The position numbers and the translations under genes are program-made. A stretch of 64,000 bases of DNA from NCBI GenBank assembly GCA_032871835.1, contig CM065299.1, positions 33,406,074 through 33,470,073 of the forward strand, written 5' to 3'. This document shows positions 1-11,924 of the stretch, one piece after another; position 1 is the first letter of the stretch, and every line of letters starts with the position of its first letter. Source of the DNA: Dipteronia dyeriana. Its lineage: Eukaryota; Streptophyta; Magnoliopsida; Sapindales; Sapindaceae. The notes under the pieces were generated by a model that saw nothing but the letters and a program-made list of their open reading frames with translations, made no database searches and had not been told where the DNA came from.

Positions 1-780
1 TCAATGACGAAGAAGAAGAATTCATCATTGAAGACTTGAAGAACTCATTGATGGCCAAGATGGGTTTTATCTTTTCTTTATCTTCTCTTATTTTCATCAT
101 GTGTAACTAACTCATATTAGGGAATCAATGTGAACCTCTATGAATCCTCTTTATTAGAATTGACGATATTTTCATTAATTCGAGTTTTGATTTATTCAAT
201 TCATCCTATGTCTTAATTCTATATTCTTGTTAATGCATGATCATACGCTGGCATGAGTTTAGGCTTTTGATAATTTAATGATTGAGGCCGGAGTATTGAT
301 CTATACGTAATCTTAATTAATATTCAATTGAATGGATAAAACTGATCTTAGCATTGATCTATGCAAGTAGGTTTTGGTTCATTGTTCTTGTACTTAATGG
401 GTTCTCGATTGTAGTTTGCACCATTGATCTACGGGTAAATTGTAATTGAGAACACTTGATTCATCCCAGGATCATACGGTAATAATCATACTTAATATAA
501 GAACGAACCTTTAACTTGATTAATATCTTTCATAGTCAATTCGAAATATAGAGTAAACATAGTAGGGGAGCATTCGAAATATTGCTTTCATAGGATAATT
601 TAGTTTTAATTCAATCTTCAAACAATCTCTTCACAACAATCTTTTTGGTTACTTTTAATTTAGCTTTAATTAGAATTAGATTTAACCGGTAAATCTCTAG
701 TCCTCGTGGGAACGATCCATACTTGCCACAGTACGATATCTTCACGATTCGTGCACTTGCGAGTATTGTTTTTATAAACA
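1..780 (+). mobile_element. LTR end of a Ty3/gypsy-like retrotransposon (G), cut by window edge
   Basis: This stretch has no coding potential. Its right end reads gtgcacttgcgag, then a short T-rich run ending in aaca at 780, which is a plausible LTR 3' terminus. The phrase gtcctcgtgggaacgatcc just upstream resembles the U5 end of several plant gypsy LTRs (recollection, not searched). At 781 the sequence switches abruptly to minus-strand gypsy protease, so 780 is a real junction. The left end lies outside the window, so a complete 3' LTR and a solo LTR cannot be told apart. Confidence 0.5.
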
Positions 781-854
781 CGATTTACATCACATCAGCT
801 GCCTGTGTCGACAAGCACATAGACCACGTAGTTAGCTATATGCAATGTGATCAC
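781..854 (-). pseudogene. E1 aspartic protease fragment (Ty3/gypsy)
   Basis: Read on the minus strand, this 74 bp piece encodes the retroviral-type protease active-site motif VDTGS, preceded by hydrophobic residues typical of the flap approach and followed at once by a stop. It continues the frame of the gag/protease stretch ending at 8410, which finishes with the PHDDP motif usual just before a Tat protease. Element A sits exactly between the two parts and its ATCAC duplication accounts for the seam. A short deletion after the active site probably made the stop. The rest of pol is lost to the LTR ending at 780. Confidence 0.75.
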
Positions 855-3120
855 TGTAAAGACCTCGGTTTTATAATTGGCTTATTTCATGACAAACCAC
901 ACCACATTGGGGATGATTGTGTAATGGGTAGCTTTGGTCCTCATTAGCAAGCTTCCAATCATCTCAATGACTTCAAAAGCAAAAGGTATATTCACTTGTC
1001 TTTGCCTCTTGAAGATTTTAGGTGCACACACACACCTCATGCAATTTTTATTGATCTTGCATTTGTATTGATATAGTTTATATATGTAAATCTCTTCACA
1101 ATCACACTTGCACTTCATTCTTAGTCTTTAAGTGTGGTTGTTGTGTGTTTAAATTCGTTATCCGTTGTTTGATTGGAAAAGTCCACGCTTGCATGATTGT
1201 GTGCTTGTCGTAGCGTGTTGAGTGACCATTTGAGAATGTCTCATTCCTCTCTTGGTTTGGTTATATGGAGTAAGGTGTCTAGTTTCAAAAGAGTGGATTT
1301 CAATGATTTAAATATTTTTCAAAACTGACCTTTGTATGGTCTTGTGACCATATATTTTTATGCAATGCATCAAAAAGAGTTTTGAAACTTTCTGTACAAA
1401 CTAGACATCTATACCTTTCCAACGGTATACTTTTCGTAATATATCATGATGGTTTGGATTGGTTTTAATATCTCCAAATTGACCACAAAAATAGGGCAAC
1501 TCTGTTGTTGTCCTTTTCTGACCTTTGGTCACTCAAATAACCATAACTATTTTTATAGATATCCAAATCATGTTTTGTAAATTTGGCTAGAAAGTAGACT
1601 TCTATACCTTTCCAATGGTATATTACATGAAAGGTTTCGATATCATTTGGTCATGTTTTGGGTCGCTCCATTCTTGAGCTATTGTGTTGTCGCGTGCTTT
1701 GTCGCGGTTGTCCAAGCAACACCTTATACGCGAAACTTTGAAAAAGTTGATGTTGTGTGATTTGTCATGGCTGTCCATGAAGACATCCTTTGAGTCGACA
1801 GTCTGCCCATTCAGGCTCTTACTATTTTGTTCTCTCATATATATATATAGATAATATCTTCTTCTCCATTTAGACCAAGAGCTCAAAGAACAGATTTTAA
1901 GAGTGAGAGAACCTCCATTAGAGAGAGAAAGCTTCAACCATTGTGTTTGACTCTCCAAACCCCAACCCATCTTCATCTTCCATCTTTAGCATCATTCAAA
2001 GCATGGGTTTTCTTTGATTGGTAAGTAGAACCTCCATTAAAATTCATTTATTGTTCTACCTTACCACGACATGTCATTCATTGCTTAGATTAGCATTTCT
2101 TCATATTAATTGCATATTCGTTGAAGTTATGACATATTTGGGGTTTGCATTGTGATAGCTAGCATTTAGGTCATATTTTCCCTCTATCTAATTAGGTCAT
2201 GTTAATTGCATTTGATGATTGCATTTATTGACCATGCCATGTTTATTGACAACTTATGTTGAAGTGGCTTTGTTTGATAACTAGATTGTAATATTGGATA
2301 TCCATAACTAGTTAAGTCTTTATGTATTGCATTTAGACATTATTGTTTATTCCTCATTGATTGCATTTATTGATTGCAAAATTGCCCTTGATTATTTGTT
2401 GCGACAACTTGTGTTGGTTGGACATTTATTGACAATTAGGTTGTTAGATTTTATCTACATATCTAATTGAGTCCTTTGTATGGGCATGTAGGCATTGTTT
2501 GATAACTAGGATGTTTAATTTCATTATCTATATCTAGTTAAGCATTTTGTGTTTGGTCTTACACAAAATTGCATTTAAGAATAGTGTCATATATACATTT
2601 AGACCATATACTCTTCATTGAGTCAAAGTCCTGTGGCTTCGGTGTGAAGTTGCACAAGCAAGAGAAGCCTTGCAACCAAGGGTAGGTTGGTAAGCAATTG
2701 GTCAGGTATCCACTATAAAAGACCCATGGGGGTAGAATAGGAGGCAATCACGCCAAGAGGAGTGTATCAGGGGGATATCACTAGGGGTTGAACCAAGAGT
2801 GGTGAGTGGCGGTAGCCATAGCCAGAGGTTGTCGAGAGTGAGAGTCCGAGAATCACTTGAGGGTGTAACCTTTACTCATATAGTGGATTTCTGTGATCGA
2901 GTGTGTCGCACTTAACAGCCCGTGGTTTTTTTCCCTTTTGGAGGGTTTTCCACCTATACATCTTGTGTTAACTTTAATTCCGCATTGTTACACTTGATGT
3001 TGTATGTTTGATTTATTGGGTGAATTTTGAATATTGACTAATCAAGACAAATTGGTAAGTAACTTGATTAAAACATATTCACCCCCTCTAGGTTATTAGA
3101 CATACTTTAGGGAATTTTCA
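855..3120 (+). repeat. Element A 5' LTR (2266 bp)
   Basis: The start is fixed by alignment with the 3' LTR at 6144 and by the ATCAC duplication just before it; the end is fixed by the primer-binding site at 3121. Inside are a CA-rich patch near 1030, two copies of a (g)aaactagac-t-tatacctttccaa motif near 1400 and 1590, a TATA tract near 1840 followed by CT-rich sequence, and GA-rich sequence near 1900. At more than 2 kb it is long for a copia LTR, and it has no convincing ORF. Confidence 0.9.
1837..1850 (+). promoter_or_regulatory. Candidate TATA box of element A 5' LTR
   Basis: A short TA repeat lies mid-LTR, followed by CT-rich and then GA-rich stretches, as expected around a pol II start in a plant LTR. 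The same position in the 3' LTR (7125-7154) carries a much longer TA run. No transcript start can be seen from sequence alone. Confidence 0.4.
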
Positions 3121-3140
3121 ATTGGTATCAGAGTGGGTTC
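3121..3140 (+). other. Element A primer-binding site (initiator Met-tRNA)
   Basis: The sequence attggtatcagag directly abuts the CA end of the 5' LTR. TGGTATCAGAG is complementary to the 3' end of plant initiator methionine tRNA, the usual primer of Ty1/copia elements. The base after it differs from the usual C. Confidence 0.9.
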
Positions 3141-3238
3141 CTAGACATATTTAGGTGATCCAAGCTTTGTTTGATTGTCTTACATTTGTTTGCATTTGTT
3201 TGTTGCATTACGTTTGCATTCATATAACCCAAAACACC

Positions 3239-4920
3239 ATGAGTGATTTTGAGAGACTAGATGATGCATTGATCTCTGAACCACCTATGCTCACGAAGGA
3301 TAAATACTCCACTTGGAAAGTGAGGATGGAAGTCTTTTTATGTGACCTTGATGAGCATGTGTGGATGTGTGTGGAAGAAGGATACCTACCTCCCACGGAG
3401 ACACAAGAGAATGAGGCTTCTATGCCTAAGCCCAAGTCCAAATGGAAAAATGACGAACTCAAGGCTGCCGAGTGAAACTCAAAGAGCCTCCGTGCCTTAC
3501 ATTGTGCAGTAGGTGAGAGTAAATCAAAACACATTCAAACCACTTGAGATGTTCGAGAAGCTTAGGATATTCTAAGAGTCATCCATGAAGGAACCGTGAA
3601 AGAAGAAAACAAAAATGTAGGTACCTCGAAGATCAAGCTTCAACGTTTTGGTTGTGCCGGTTATAGACACATCTCTACGGATTGTGGAAACTCAAAGAGC
3701 AAGAATCAAATAGGTAAATCAAAGGCACACTCTTGTAGTGAAAGTGAAGAAAGCTCTTCGGATTCCAAGGGATGTGAAAGGAATCACATAGCCTTGTATG
3801 CTTTACATGATGACAACTATAAAGTGGCCATACAACACCTATCACTCGAGATTGAAATTGAAGAAGCTAGCATAGATGATGATTACCAAGAGAGCACAAG
3901 TGGTAGAAGCTTGGATGAAGAAAGTTCAAGCTCCAAGAACTTGAGTGATTGGTTATGAAGACTTCATTAAAAGCCTTCAAAGGTCATTGAAGGAGAAAAA
4001 TGAAGAAATCAAGAAATTGAAGAAGGAAAACCTTCAACTAAGGACCAAGTTAGATAAATCCTTGAATATGGACATGGTTGATACGTCCAAATATAAGAAG
4101 AAGAGTGAAGATTGCCATCAAAGGATAAAGGCAATGAATGATGAACTTGACAACAAAGACAATTCCTTGAAGATTATCAAGGATAAAGAGATGAAGTGCC
4201 TTGAAAATTTGAAAAAGGTTAAGGTCAAACAACCTCAAGCTCAAGGTAAATGGAAAACTTCGCCTCCACAACATTCTAGGAGGAAGATTGATCTTGGAGA
4301 GTCATCCAATAATGGCCAAGTGAAGATGCCAATAAAGAATGAAGCTAATTCTCAACAACCAAGATCTCCACCTCCAACCTTTCCTCAACCAAGAAGGCAA
4401 GCCAAGCAAACTCAACCAAGGAACATGGTAATCTGGTTCAACAACAAAGAAAAAGAGAACCGGCCCAACACCAAAGGCAACATCAAATGCATGACAAGTC
4501 TCAAATGACCGCACAAAGATATGGTATGACTCTTAATTTTATACCTACTTGTCATTTTTACGGTGTTGATGGGAATGTTAAGCCAAATTGCTATAAGTAC
4601 ATTAAGAAATGTAGGGTTGAGAGCATGATAGAGAGGAATAGACTTAAATGGGTAGGCCTATTTTCTGTAAGCGGAAGTCCTGTTAAAGCGCTCCTCTGGT
4701 GGAGGTACTACTACCAGTCAATATGTATGTGCCTAGGAAATCTAGAGTAATTGATCCTAGGAAATCTAGAAACATGTCTATAACCATTAGGAATGAAAAT
4801 ATATCACCTAGGTGGATTTGGATTAAAAAAGATGAACATGCATGCTATTGTGCTAACATGCCACCCATAGACTCAACTAGGTCCAATAGACGGGGTAGGT
4901 TTATAGGGGCACATGCCTCC
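3239..4920 (+). pseudogene. Element A gag, decayed (copia-type)
   Basis: ATG at 3239 opens a gag-like protein with a DUF4219-like start (YSTWKVRMEVFL, then DEHVWMCVEEGYLPP). A TGA near 3473 ends it. Compared with element C, about 400 bp of the central UBN2-like part is missing, and the frame then resumes with a degenerate zinc knuckle (GCAGYRHISTDC, first Cys lost). Next comes a long charged coiled coil (from 3945, LKEKNEEIKKLKKEN) and a second, also degenerate, CCHC box near 4540 (CHFYGVDGNVKPNC). Gag would build the particle and package RNA. The product is not functional here: two stops, frame changes, and both zinc boxes damaged. No pol follows. Confidence 0.8.
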
Positions 4921-6143
4921 CTTTGACTTGGTTGGAATTGACCCCATTTGGGGAGCTCAAGCATAGAGAGCGAACTTGTATGATTTGCCTTATGCAAAAA
5001 TTTAATTAATTTTATACTCTTTTGATAATTGCTTGAGATTCTTGGTTGCACATATATGCTCATATGTTTTTCTTAATAAGTGTGCATCATTGCTTTACTT
5101 GCAATCCATGTCATATTTATGTTCAAATGTACATTTTTGGACTAGGAGATTTAATTGGGAAAGTACATTTGAATGACCTATAATTTATCTCCATGACATG
5201 TGAACTTGCATATTATGACATGCTTAAAATGATATGCAGGAATTGTGTTTGGTTGCTTAAATGCAAATATGTGTGGGTGCAAATGAGAAGACTAATCAAT
5301 AAGGATATTGTATCCGTGCAATTAATAAGGATTTTATATCCAAATTAGTCTTCTTCTTTTTTTTTAATGGTGAAACAAGACTACTATCATACGGATAATT
5401 ATCCTAAATTTTTTAATAAGATCTCTTAGTCTAATGTCTTGATTTGCCTTTAAGGATTGATATAGTTGCTTTATTTTCAGAATTTTGAAACTATATCTTG
5501 TTTGCTTATGACAAAAGGGTACAAATTGGTTTGATTTCTTTTGGAAACCTATTTGATGTTTGCTTTGCCAAATACCATTTGTTTTGGATTTGAATGCAAC
5601 ATTTCTTGCTTGCAAAGCATCCTTGCCACACATTTTTCTTTAAATAAAACTCCTTAAATCTCTCTCAATTACTTATGTTGCATAAAGTTTGTTTATATGA
5701 TTATGCATCATAACTGTGCTAATAGCTCTCTTTGCTAAAGCAACCCGATAGGGGGAGCTCCTTTCCTTATCTCATGACAAAAAATGGGAGAAGTCTTGAG
5801 AGATATAGGGGGAGCATTAATTATGCTTTGGGGAGATATCATGAGAAAGAGTAACCCATTTAGGGGAGCATTGCACACGCACTTGTTTATATTGCTTTAT
5901 TGTGTGCAATTGCTTTTTATGTTTATTCACCTCACATACACATGTTCTTGGAAAGTGTTTTATTGCTATTGTGTGTAGTTATGATGATCTACGAAGAGTT
6001 GAAAACCTTAAAGACTTAGATTCTTAGGTTTATCTTTTTATAACGTAGAATGGACTCTCATGGACAATAGATAGATTTTTTTTATTGTGTGAATAATTAT
6101 TTGTGAGTGGTTGTTTTGTCATGAAATGGCCAAAGAGGAAGAT
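4921..6143 (+). other. Element A 3' non-coding body with reiterated purine tracts and PPT
   Basis: No ORF is credible here. The stretch aligns with 35377-36563 of element C, so it belongs to the element. Several purine tracts of the form aggggga occur near 5750, 5802, 5829 and 5861. The true polypurine tract (ccaaagaggaagat, ending 6143) touches the 3' LTR. Pol would normally lie upstream of such a region and is absent. Confidence 0.7.
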
Positions 6144-7121
6144 TGTAAGGACCTCGATTTTATGATTGGCTTATTTGATGACAAACCACACCACATTGGA
6201 GATGATTGTGTAATGGGTAGCTTAGGTCCTCATTGGCAAGCTTCCAAGCATCTCCATGACTTCAAGAGCAAGAGGTATATTCTCTTGACTTTGCCTCTTG
6301 AAGAGTTTAGGTGCCCACACACACCTCATGCATGTTTTGTTGATCTTGCATTTGTGTTTATATTGTTTATATATGTGCATCTCTTCACAATCACAATTGC
6401 ACTTCATTCTTAGTCTTAAGTGTGGTTGTTGTGCGTTTAAATTCATTATCCGTTGTTTGATTGGAAATGTTCATGTTTGCATGATGGTGTGCTTGTCCTA
6501 GTGTGTTGAGTGACCATTTGAGACGGTCTTATTCCTCTCTTGGTTTGGCTATATGAAGTAAGGTGTCTAGTTTCAAAAGATTGGGTTTCAATGATTTAAA
6601 TGTTTTTCAAAACTAACCTTTGTATGGTCTTGTGACCATATATTTTTATGCAATGCATCAAAATGAGTTTTGAAACTTTTTATACAAACTAGACATCCAT
6701 ACCTTTCCAACGATATACTTTTTGTAATATATCATGACGGTTTGGATTGGTTTTGAAATCTCCAAATTGACCACAAAAATAGAGCAACTCTGTTGTTGTC
6801 CTTTTCTGACCTTTGGTCACTCAAATGACCATAATTATTTTTACAGATATCCAAATCGTGTTTTGTAAATATGACTAGAAAGTAGACTTCTATACCTTTC
6901 CAATGGTATATTACATGAAAGGTTTCGATATCATTTGGTCATGTTTTAGGTCATTTGATTCTCAAGCTATTGTGTTGCCTCGTGCTTTGTCGCGGTTGTC
7001 CAAGCGACACCTTATACGCAACACTTTGAAAAAGTTGTTGTCATGTGATTTGTCGTGGTTGTCCATGAAGACTTCCTTTGAGTCGACAGTCCGCCCTTTC
7101 ATGCTCTCACTTTTTTGTTCT

Positions 7122-7155
<34 letters not shown>

Positions 7156-8404
7156 TTATCTTTTTCTTCATTTAGCCAAGAGCTCAAAGAACACATTTTA
7201 AGAGTGGGAGAACCTCCATTCGAGAGAGAAAGCTTCAAGCTTTGTGTTTGACTCTCCAAACCACAACCCATCTTAATCTTGCATCTTTAGCAACATTCAA
7301 AGCATGGGTTTTCTTTGATTGTAGAACCTCTATTAAAATTCATTTAATGTTCTACCTTACCAAGACATGTCATTTATAGCTTAGATTAGCATTTCTTCAT
7401 ATTAATTGCATATTAATTGAAGTTATGACATGTTTGGGGTTTGTATTGCGATAGCTAGCATTTAGGTCATATTTACCCTCTAGCTAATTAGGTCATGTTG
7501 ATTGCATTTGATGATTACATTTATTAACCATGTCATGTTTATTGACAACTTGTGTTGAAGTGGTTTTTTTTTATAACTAGATGGTAATATTGCATATCTA
7601 TATCTAGTTAAGTCTTTATGTATTACATTTAGACATTATTGTTTATGCCTCATTGATTTCATTTATTGATTGTAAAATTACCCTTGATTATTTGTTGTGA
7701 CAACTTGTGTTGGTTGGACATTTATTGACAATTAGGTTGTTAGATTTTATCTACATATCTAATTGAGTCCTTTGTATGGGCATGTAGGCATTGTTTGATA
7801 ACTAGGATGTTTAATTTCATTATCTACATCGTTAAGCATTTTGTGTTTGGTCTTACACATTATTGCATTTGAGCATAGTGTCATATATACACTTAGACCA
7901 TATACTCTTTATTGTGTCAAAGTCTTATGGCTTTGGTGTGAAGTTGCACAAGCAAAGAAGTCTTGCAACCAAGGGTGGGTTGGCAAGCAATTTGTAGGGT
8001 ATCCACTATAAAAGGCTCAAGGGGGTAGAGTAGGAGGCAATCACGCCAAGAGGAGTGTATCATGGGATATCACTAGGGGTTGAGCCAAGAGTGGTGAGTG
8101 GTGAGTGGTGGTGGCCATAGCCAGAGGTTGTCTAGAGTGAGAGTCCGAGGATCACTCAAGGGTGTAACCTTTGCTCATATAGTGGATTTCTACGATCGAG
8201 TGTGGCGCACTTAACGGCCCGTGGTTTTTTTCCACGTATACATCTTGTGTTAATTTTAATTCTGCATTGTTGCACTTGATATTGTATGTTTGATTTATTG
8301 GGTGACTTTTGAATATTGACTAATCAAGAAAATTTTGTAATTAACTTAATTAAAACCTATTCACCTCCCTCTAGGTTATTAGACACACTTTAGGGAATTT
8401 TAAA
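6144..8404 (+). repeat. Element A 3' LTR (2261 bp)
   Basis: Begins TGTAAGG directly after the purine tract and ends ...gggaattttaa before the ATCAC duplication; the expected terminal CA has become AA. It aligns with 855-3120 throughout, with point differences and small indels. The TATA-region TA tract is expanded here (about 7125-7154). Confidence 0.9.
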
Positions 8405-8409
8405 TCACC

Positions 8410-10010
8410 ATAGGATCGTCGTGAGGTTGTAAAATGTTATAAACATTTGCCTTCGTGAAGATGATCTCGGCTAATTGAGGTGGGCCAACCGAACTCTAGT
8501 CTACCTTGAAGACACCCCGACCTTCATCAACACGGGGAATTTTCCTTACATGGTTCTTTCTGGATTTGTTGGAGGTGCCAGCCCGGGTGGGTCCTCCACT
8601 AATTGTATGTATGACCTGGATATGTTGCATCATGTCTTTTTCTTTTCTTTTCTCTTCACGGTTTGGTCCTAGATCTCCGTTTATACATCATTTCCTATCT
8701 GGATATTATCTCTGACCTACTGTGAGAATTCTACCAAGCAGTCTCCCCTTACCAGAGCCTCAATCTGGTTACGCAGGCTATAACACTATGATGTGTTGTG
8801 CCCTACGTCTTCATGGAACTCGTAATACTTATAAGGTTTTCTCCTGTCCGTCGGAGCTTTCATGCCTGTTTTTGGAGCAGCCTCTTGTCTTGAATGGTGG
8901 GGTAGATCGTCTCGCGGGACACATTTAAGGGGGTTTAATATTCGTACCCTTTTTCATCTCGTGTTATTGGGGCGGCGACCCTTGGAGAAGGTGAAACTCA
9001 TGGAGGGTTCGCCCTGTAGGATATAGTTCTTACCAAGGTTGGGAAGGAAGGAAGCGGTATGTCGACCTATTTGGAGGTTTATTCTAGGTTGAGCTGGCGC
9101 AGGTCTGGATGCCTCCTTCTTCTGGCACTTCGCTGCTCTCATATCATCATGCTCCATTTTAACCGTAAGTTATTCATCAATCTTGACCTGCTCGAGAGCC
9201 CGATCATAGTCTTCCTGATAGGTCTCTAAAGGATGCTTGGCGAAAGATCGAAAAAGCTTACCCGCCCACAGGTTTCGATAGAAGTTGGCAAGGGTTTTTT
9301 TCTCAATAAAGACCCTCATCTGAATGACTTCCATGTGAAAACAATTCACAAAAGACCTATGAGTTTCTCTTCGCTCCTGGATCACATATTAAAGGTGTAT
9401 GGGATCCTTTGGGTGTGGTTTCCCTAAAACTGTGAGCAAAAGTAGGTTGATAGCTTTGCGAAAGAATCTACACTACCAACGGGCAGTTTTCTGAACCAAC
9501 TCTTTAAATAGTCGGTCAAGGTGGTAAATAACATCCTGCACATGACAGCCCTGGTAGTATTCTGGACTTCCATCTGCTAGACTAAGCTCTCTAGATGACT
9601 CAGAGGGTCTTCTGTACCAAAGAACTTGTCTGTCGGTATCTTGAATTTTTACGGGAGCTCAGCTTCCCTGATCCTTCTGGTGATAGGGCATTCATTTCAG
9701 TCAAAGGATCATTCTTGGCTTCCATTTGTTTCTCCATCTTTATCTGCTAGACCTCTTTTTGTAGCTTTACCAGTTGATCCATCAGGCGCTGGTTCCCATG
9801 CTTTTTGGAATCAAACTCAGATCCCTAGTTGCTAGGCCCCTCGAATGAACTAGAGACTTTGACCCTGTCTTCTTCATGAGGGGGATCTGCCCGGGGGTTT
9901 CCCTGGCTGCCTTATTCTCCAGCCCGAGCCTCTCTCCTAGAGGCTGCCGAGTGAGAGGAAATATATCGTTCTCATGGTTGGACATCTACTGCATATTTGA
10001 CATGCCGGGG
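8410..10010 (-). pseudogene. E1 gag (Ty3/gypsy, Tat-like), decayed
   Basis: Read on the minus strand. The clearest block is 9385-9170, with FVNCFHMEVIQM and LFRSFAKHPLETYQEDYDRA, typical of plant gypsy gag (Retrotrans_gag family). Farther on, near 8840-8770, a knuckle-like stretch (YYEFHEDVGHNTS, a stop, then CYSLRNQIEALV) matches the C-terminal gag motif of Tat elements with its Cys replaced or displaced. The frame ends at 8410 in PHDDP, just ahead of where protease should start; the continuation is at 854-781, beyond element A. Many stops and frameshifts are present. The N-terminal boundary is approximate. Confidence 0.75.
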
Positions 10011-10461
10011 GTCGGTAGCACGATGGTCTATAAGGAACCAAGTGTATGGGCCCTAACCTATCTCAGATAAAGGGTTAAAGTCCCGTCCTATTACCAACTT
10101 ATACCGATAGGTGAGGTCCTAACCGGTTAAAGGCAGGATGTCGGGCTTCAAGTTTGCTTGTTTCCCCTTGAATATGGGGGTTTGTCGGCTGAGTTGTGAT
10201 TCCTTCAACTAGCAAAGGAATGAGGACGTTCTCCATGAAGGGGCCTGAAGTTCGTGTAGCGGTTGGTAGTACTGGAGCCTAGCTATAATTTATGGACTTC
10301 CTACCCTTCTTTGGAGCCTTTCAAGTTGATACAGCAGATTGTTGTCCCGAGGCCTCGGGCTGTCCCTAGGAAGAGCAAAGCCTCATAGTTCCTGTAAAAC
10401 ATTAAACATGTAAACCTTTTATAGATTGGGTGTGGATGTTTCCACAGACGGCGCCAAAAAG
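10011..10461 (-). other. E1 5' leader with primer-binding site
   Basis: Non-coding stretch between gag and the LTR of the minus-strand element. On the minus strand the bases next to the LTR read tttttggcgccgtctgtgg, a primer-binding region of the kind common in Tat-type gypsy elements (TGGCGCC core). I do not assign the exact tRNA. Confidence 0.6.
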
Positions 10462-11646
10462 TGTTGACAGAAAATTCGCTCGGGGTGAGGAATTTCAGCT
10501 AACACCCTCGAGACCACTACCTTAGAGGTTGCGGTTAGGGGTGGTACCTTCGGCACTTGGTTTATACGTGTAATAATGGAGATAAAAATGGGTGATAACA
10601 CGATGTATTAAGGATATGTAAAGAAGGTGGCGTTTTTTTATCAATGTAAACGAATCAAGTGTGACATATAAAAATAACTCAAACTCTCGTTCTCTCTTGG
10701 GTACAATAGAGGTGGCAGCTTCATGCCTATCGATAAGTAGATAAACTGGAGGCCGTGTTCTCCTTATAGAGTTTAGGTTAGAACAAAGCTCTATTTACTG
10801 CTAGCGAATTTAGGTTCTATCTTTTCCTTAAAATCCAAAAAACCTCTCTTCTCGTCAAAGCCTAGGTGTATATATGCATGTCCAATTAAGTTAAACTAGT
10901 TATTCTCCTGCCATGAATCACTGAATCAAATCCCTCATTATCGGGCGGGATATTTTGTTTAAATGTCATTGAATATGGTTTGTTAATGGATTCAAGAATA
11001 TCTTGGAGGGAGATAAGTTTGTTTCCTCTTTGGACTCAATCACTTGTCCTACACGTACGTAGTGTTTTAATGCACATTAGAGAGTGAATGTGATCCTGTA
11101 TGTTGGCCTAGTGAGATGTAACATGTAGGTCATCAACTATGACACTTGCTATCTGGAACGGCGAAGTGCTTCTCTATACTAATCTTGGGGCTATGAGCAT
11201 GATCTGACCTTTCCAGGTTTCTTTTTGAAGCTTGATATGACTGTGTTGCCATTCTTTAGTGGTGACAGAGCTTTGCGAGCTTCCTCCTACCTACTTGGAT
11301 AGATTTGGTTCTTCTCTCGGTGAAACGGAGAGATATTGTATGACGAATTCGATGCCCTAAAGGTCTGTTTGTACATGTGGAAATGGTAGCAGGCTTTTGA
11401 GAGGTCGCGAGATATCTCGACCTCGGGAAGCTTAGGTCTTCCTTTGTCGGCCTTGCTTCAGGCTCCTATTTTGATGTAAGGAGCTTGATTTGATCACATC
11501 GAGCTTTACCTGAGGTATTCCTAAAATGTGGGCGACCTCGTCTTTCTTCTACGGGGTTGTGTTGTAGCTCGACCCTAGGAACCTTGGTACCCCGTTGGGG
11601 AGTGGAAAGGTTTCCTTTGGTCCTTAGCCAAATTTGGCTATTAACA
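10462..11646 (-). repeat. E1 5' LTR (Ty3/gypsy, 1185 bp)
   Basis: On the plus strand it runs from tgttgacag to ggctattaaca, giving TG...CA ends in the minus-strand sense, with the primer-binding region immediately to its left. Its first 70 bases clearly align with those of the LTR at 54730 (both contain cgagaccactacc), so E1 and F are one family, now well diverged. No partner LTR of E1 remains in the window, so no duplication can be tested. The right flank starts acttt. Confidence 0.8.
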
Positions 11647-11924
11647 ACTTTTAAAACCCAAAATCTTCAATATTGTCTCCTGCATTAAGTTAGCAGCACA
11701 CATGGAAAGTTGAGTTAATCATATTCCAATTCATTAAGTGTCACAGGCCATTTGAGGGAGATCATAGACTCTTTTCAAATTCTCGAGATAATGTTTTTCT
11801 CATATGTTAAAACAAACCACTATCATGAATAATTAGTGTAGGGTCAGTCCTTTGGGGAGCCCAATGAGGCAACCCTCTAGGGCCTCAGATTCTTAAGGGC
11901 CTCCAAATTTTAGTTAATTTTTTT

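Larger units (their letters stand above)
855..8404 (+). mobile_element. Element A: gag-only copia-like LTR retrotransposon (TR-GAG type)
   Basis: This is a complete element bounded by the perfect 5 bp target-site duplication ATCAC (850-854 and 8405-8409). Its LTRs lie at 855-3120 and 6144-8404. The 5' LTR begins TGTAAAG and ends in CA; the 3' copy ends in AA, a one-base change. A Met-tRNA primer-binding site follows the 5' LTR and a purine-rich tract precedes the 3' LTR. The 3 kb body holds a decayed gag and no trace of protease, integrase, reverse transcriptase or RNase H. I count about 20 mismatches in the first 215 aligned LTR bases, so the insertion is old. It sits in the protease of minus-strand gypsy element E1. 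Gag features suggest the SIRE/Maximus side of copia; that lineage call is inference. Confidence 0.9.

Noticed and set aside
3121..3140. Met-tRNA-like sequences at 3121, 33017 and 60395 as tRNA genes
   Set aside because: Only the 12-18 bases complementary to the tRNA 3' end are present; there is no cloverleaf. They are primer-binding sites.
8475..8928. Plus-strand ORFs between 8475 and 8928 as a gene
   Set aside because: The minus strand of the same interval reads as gypsy gag C-terminus up to PHDDP; the plus frames show no domain.
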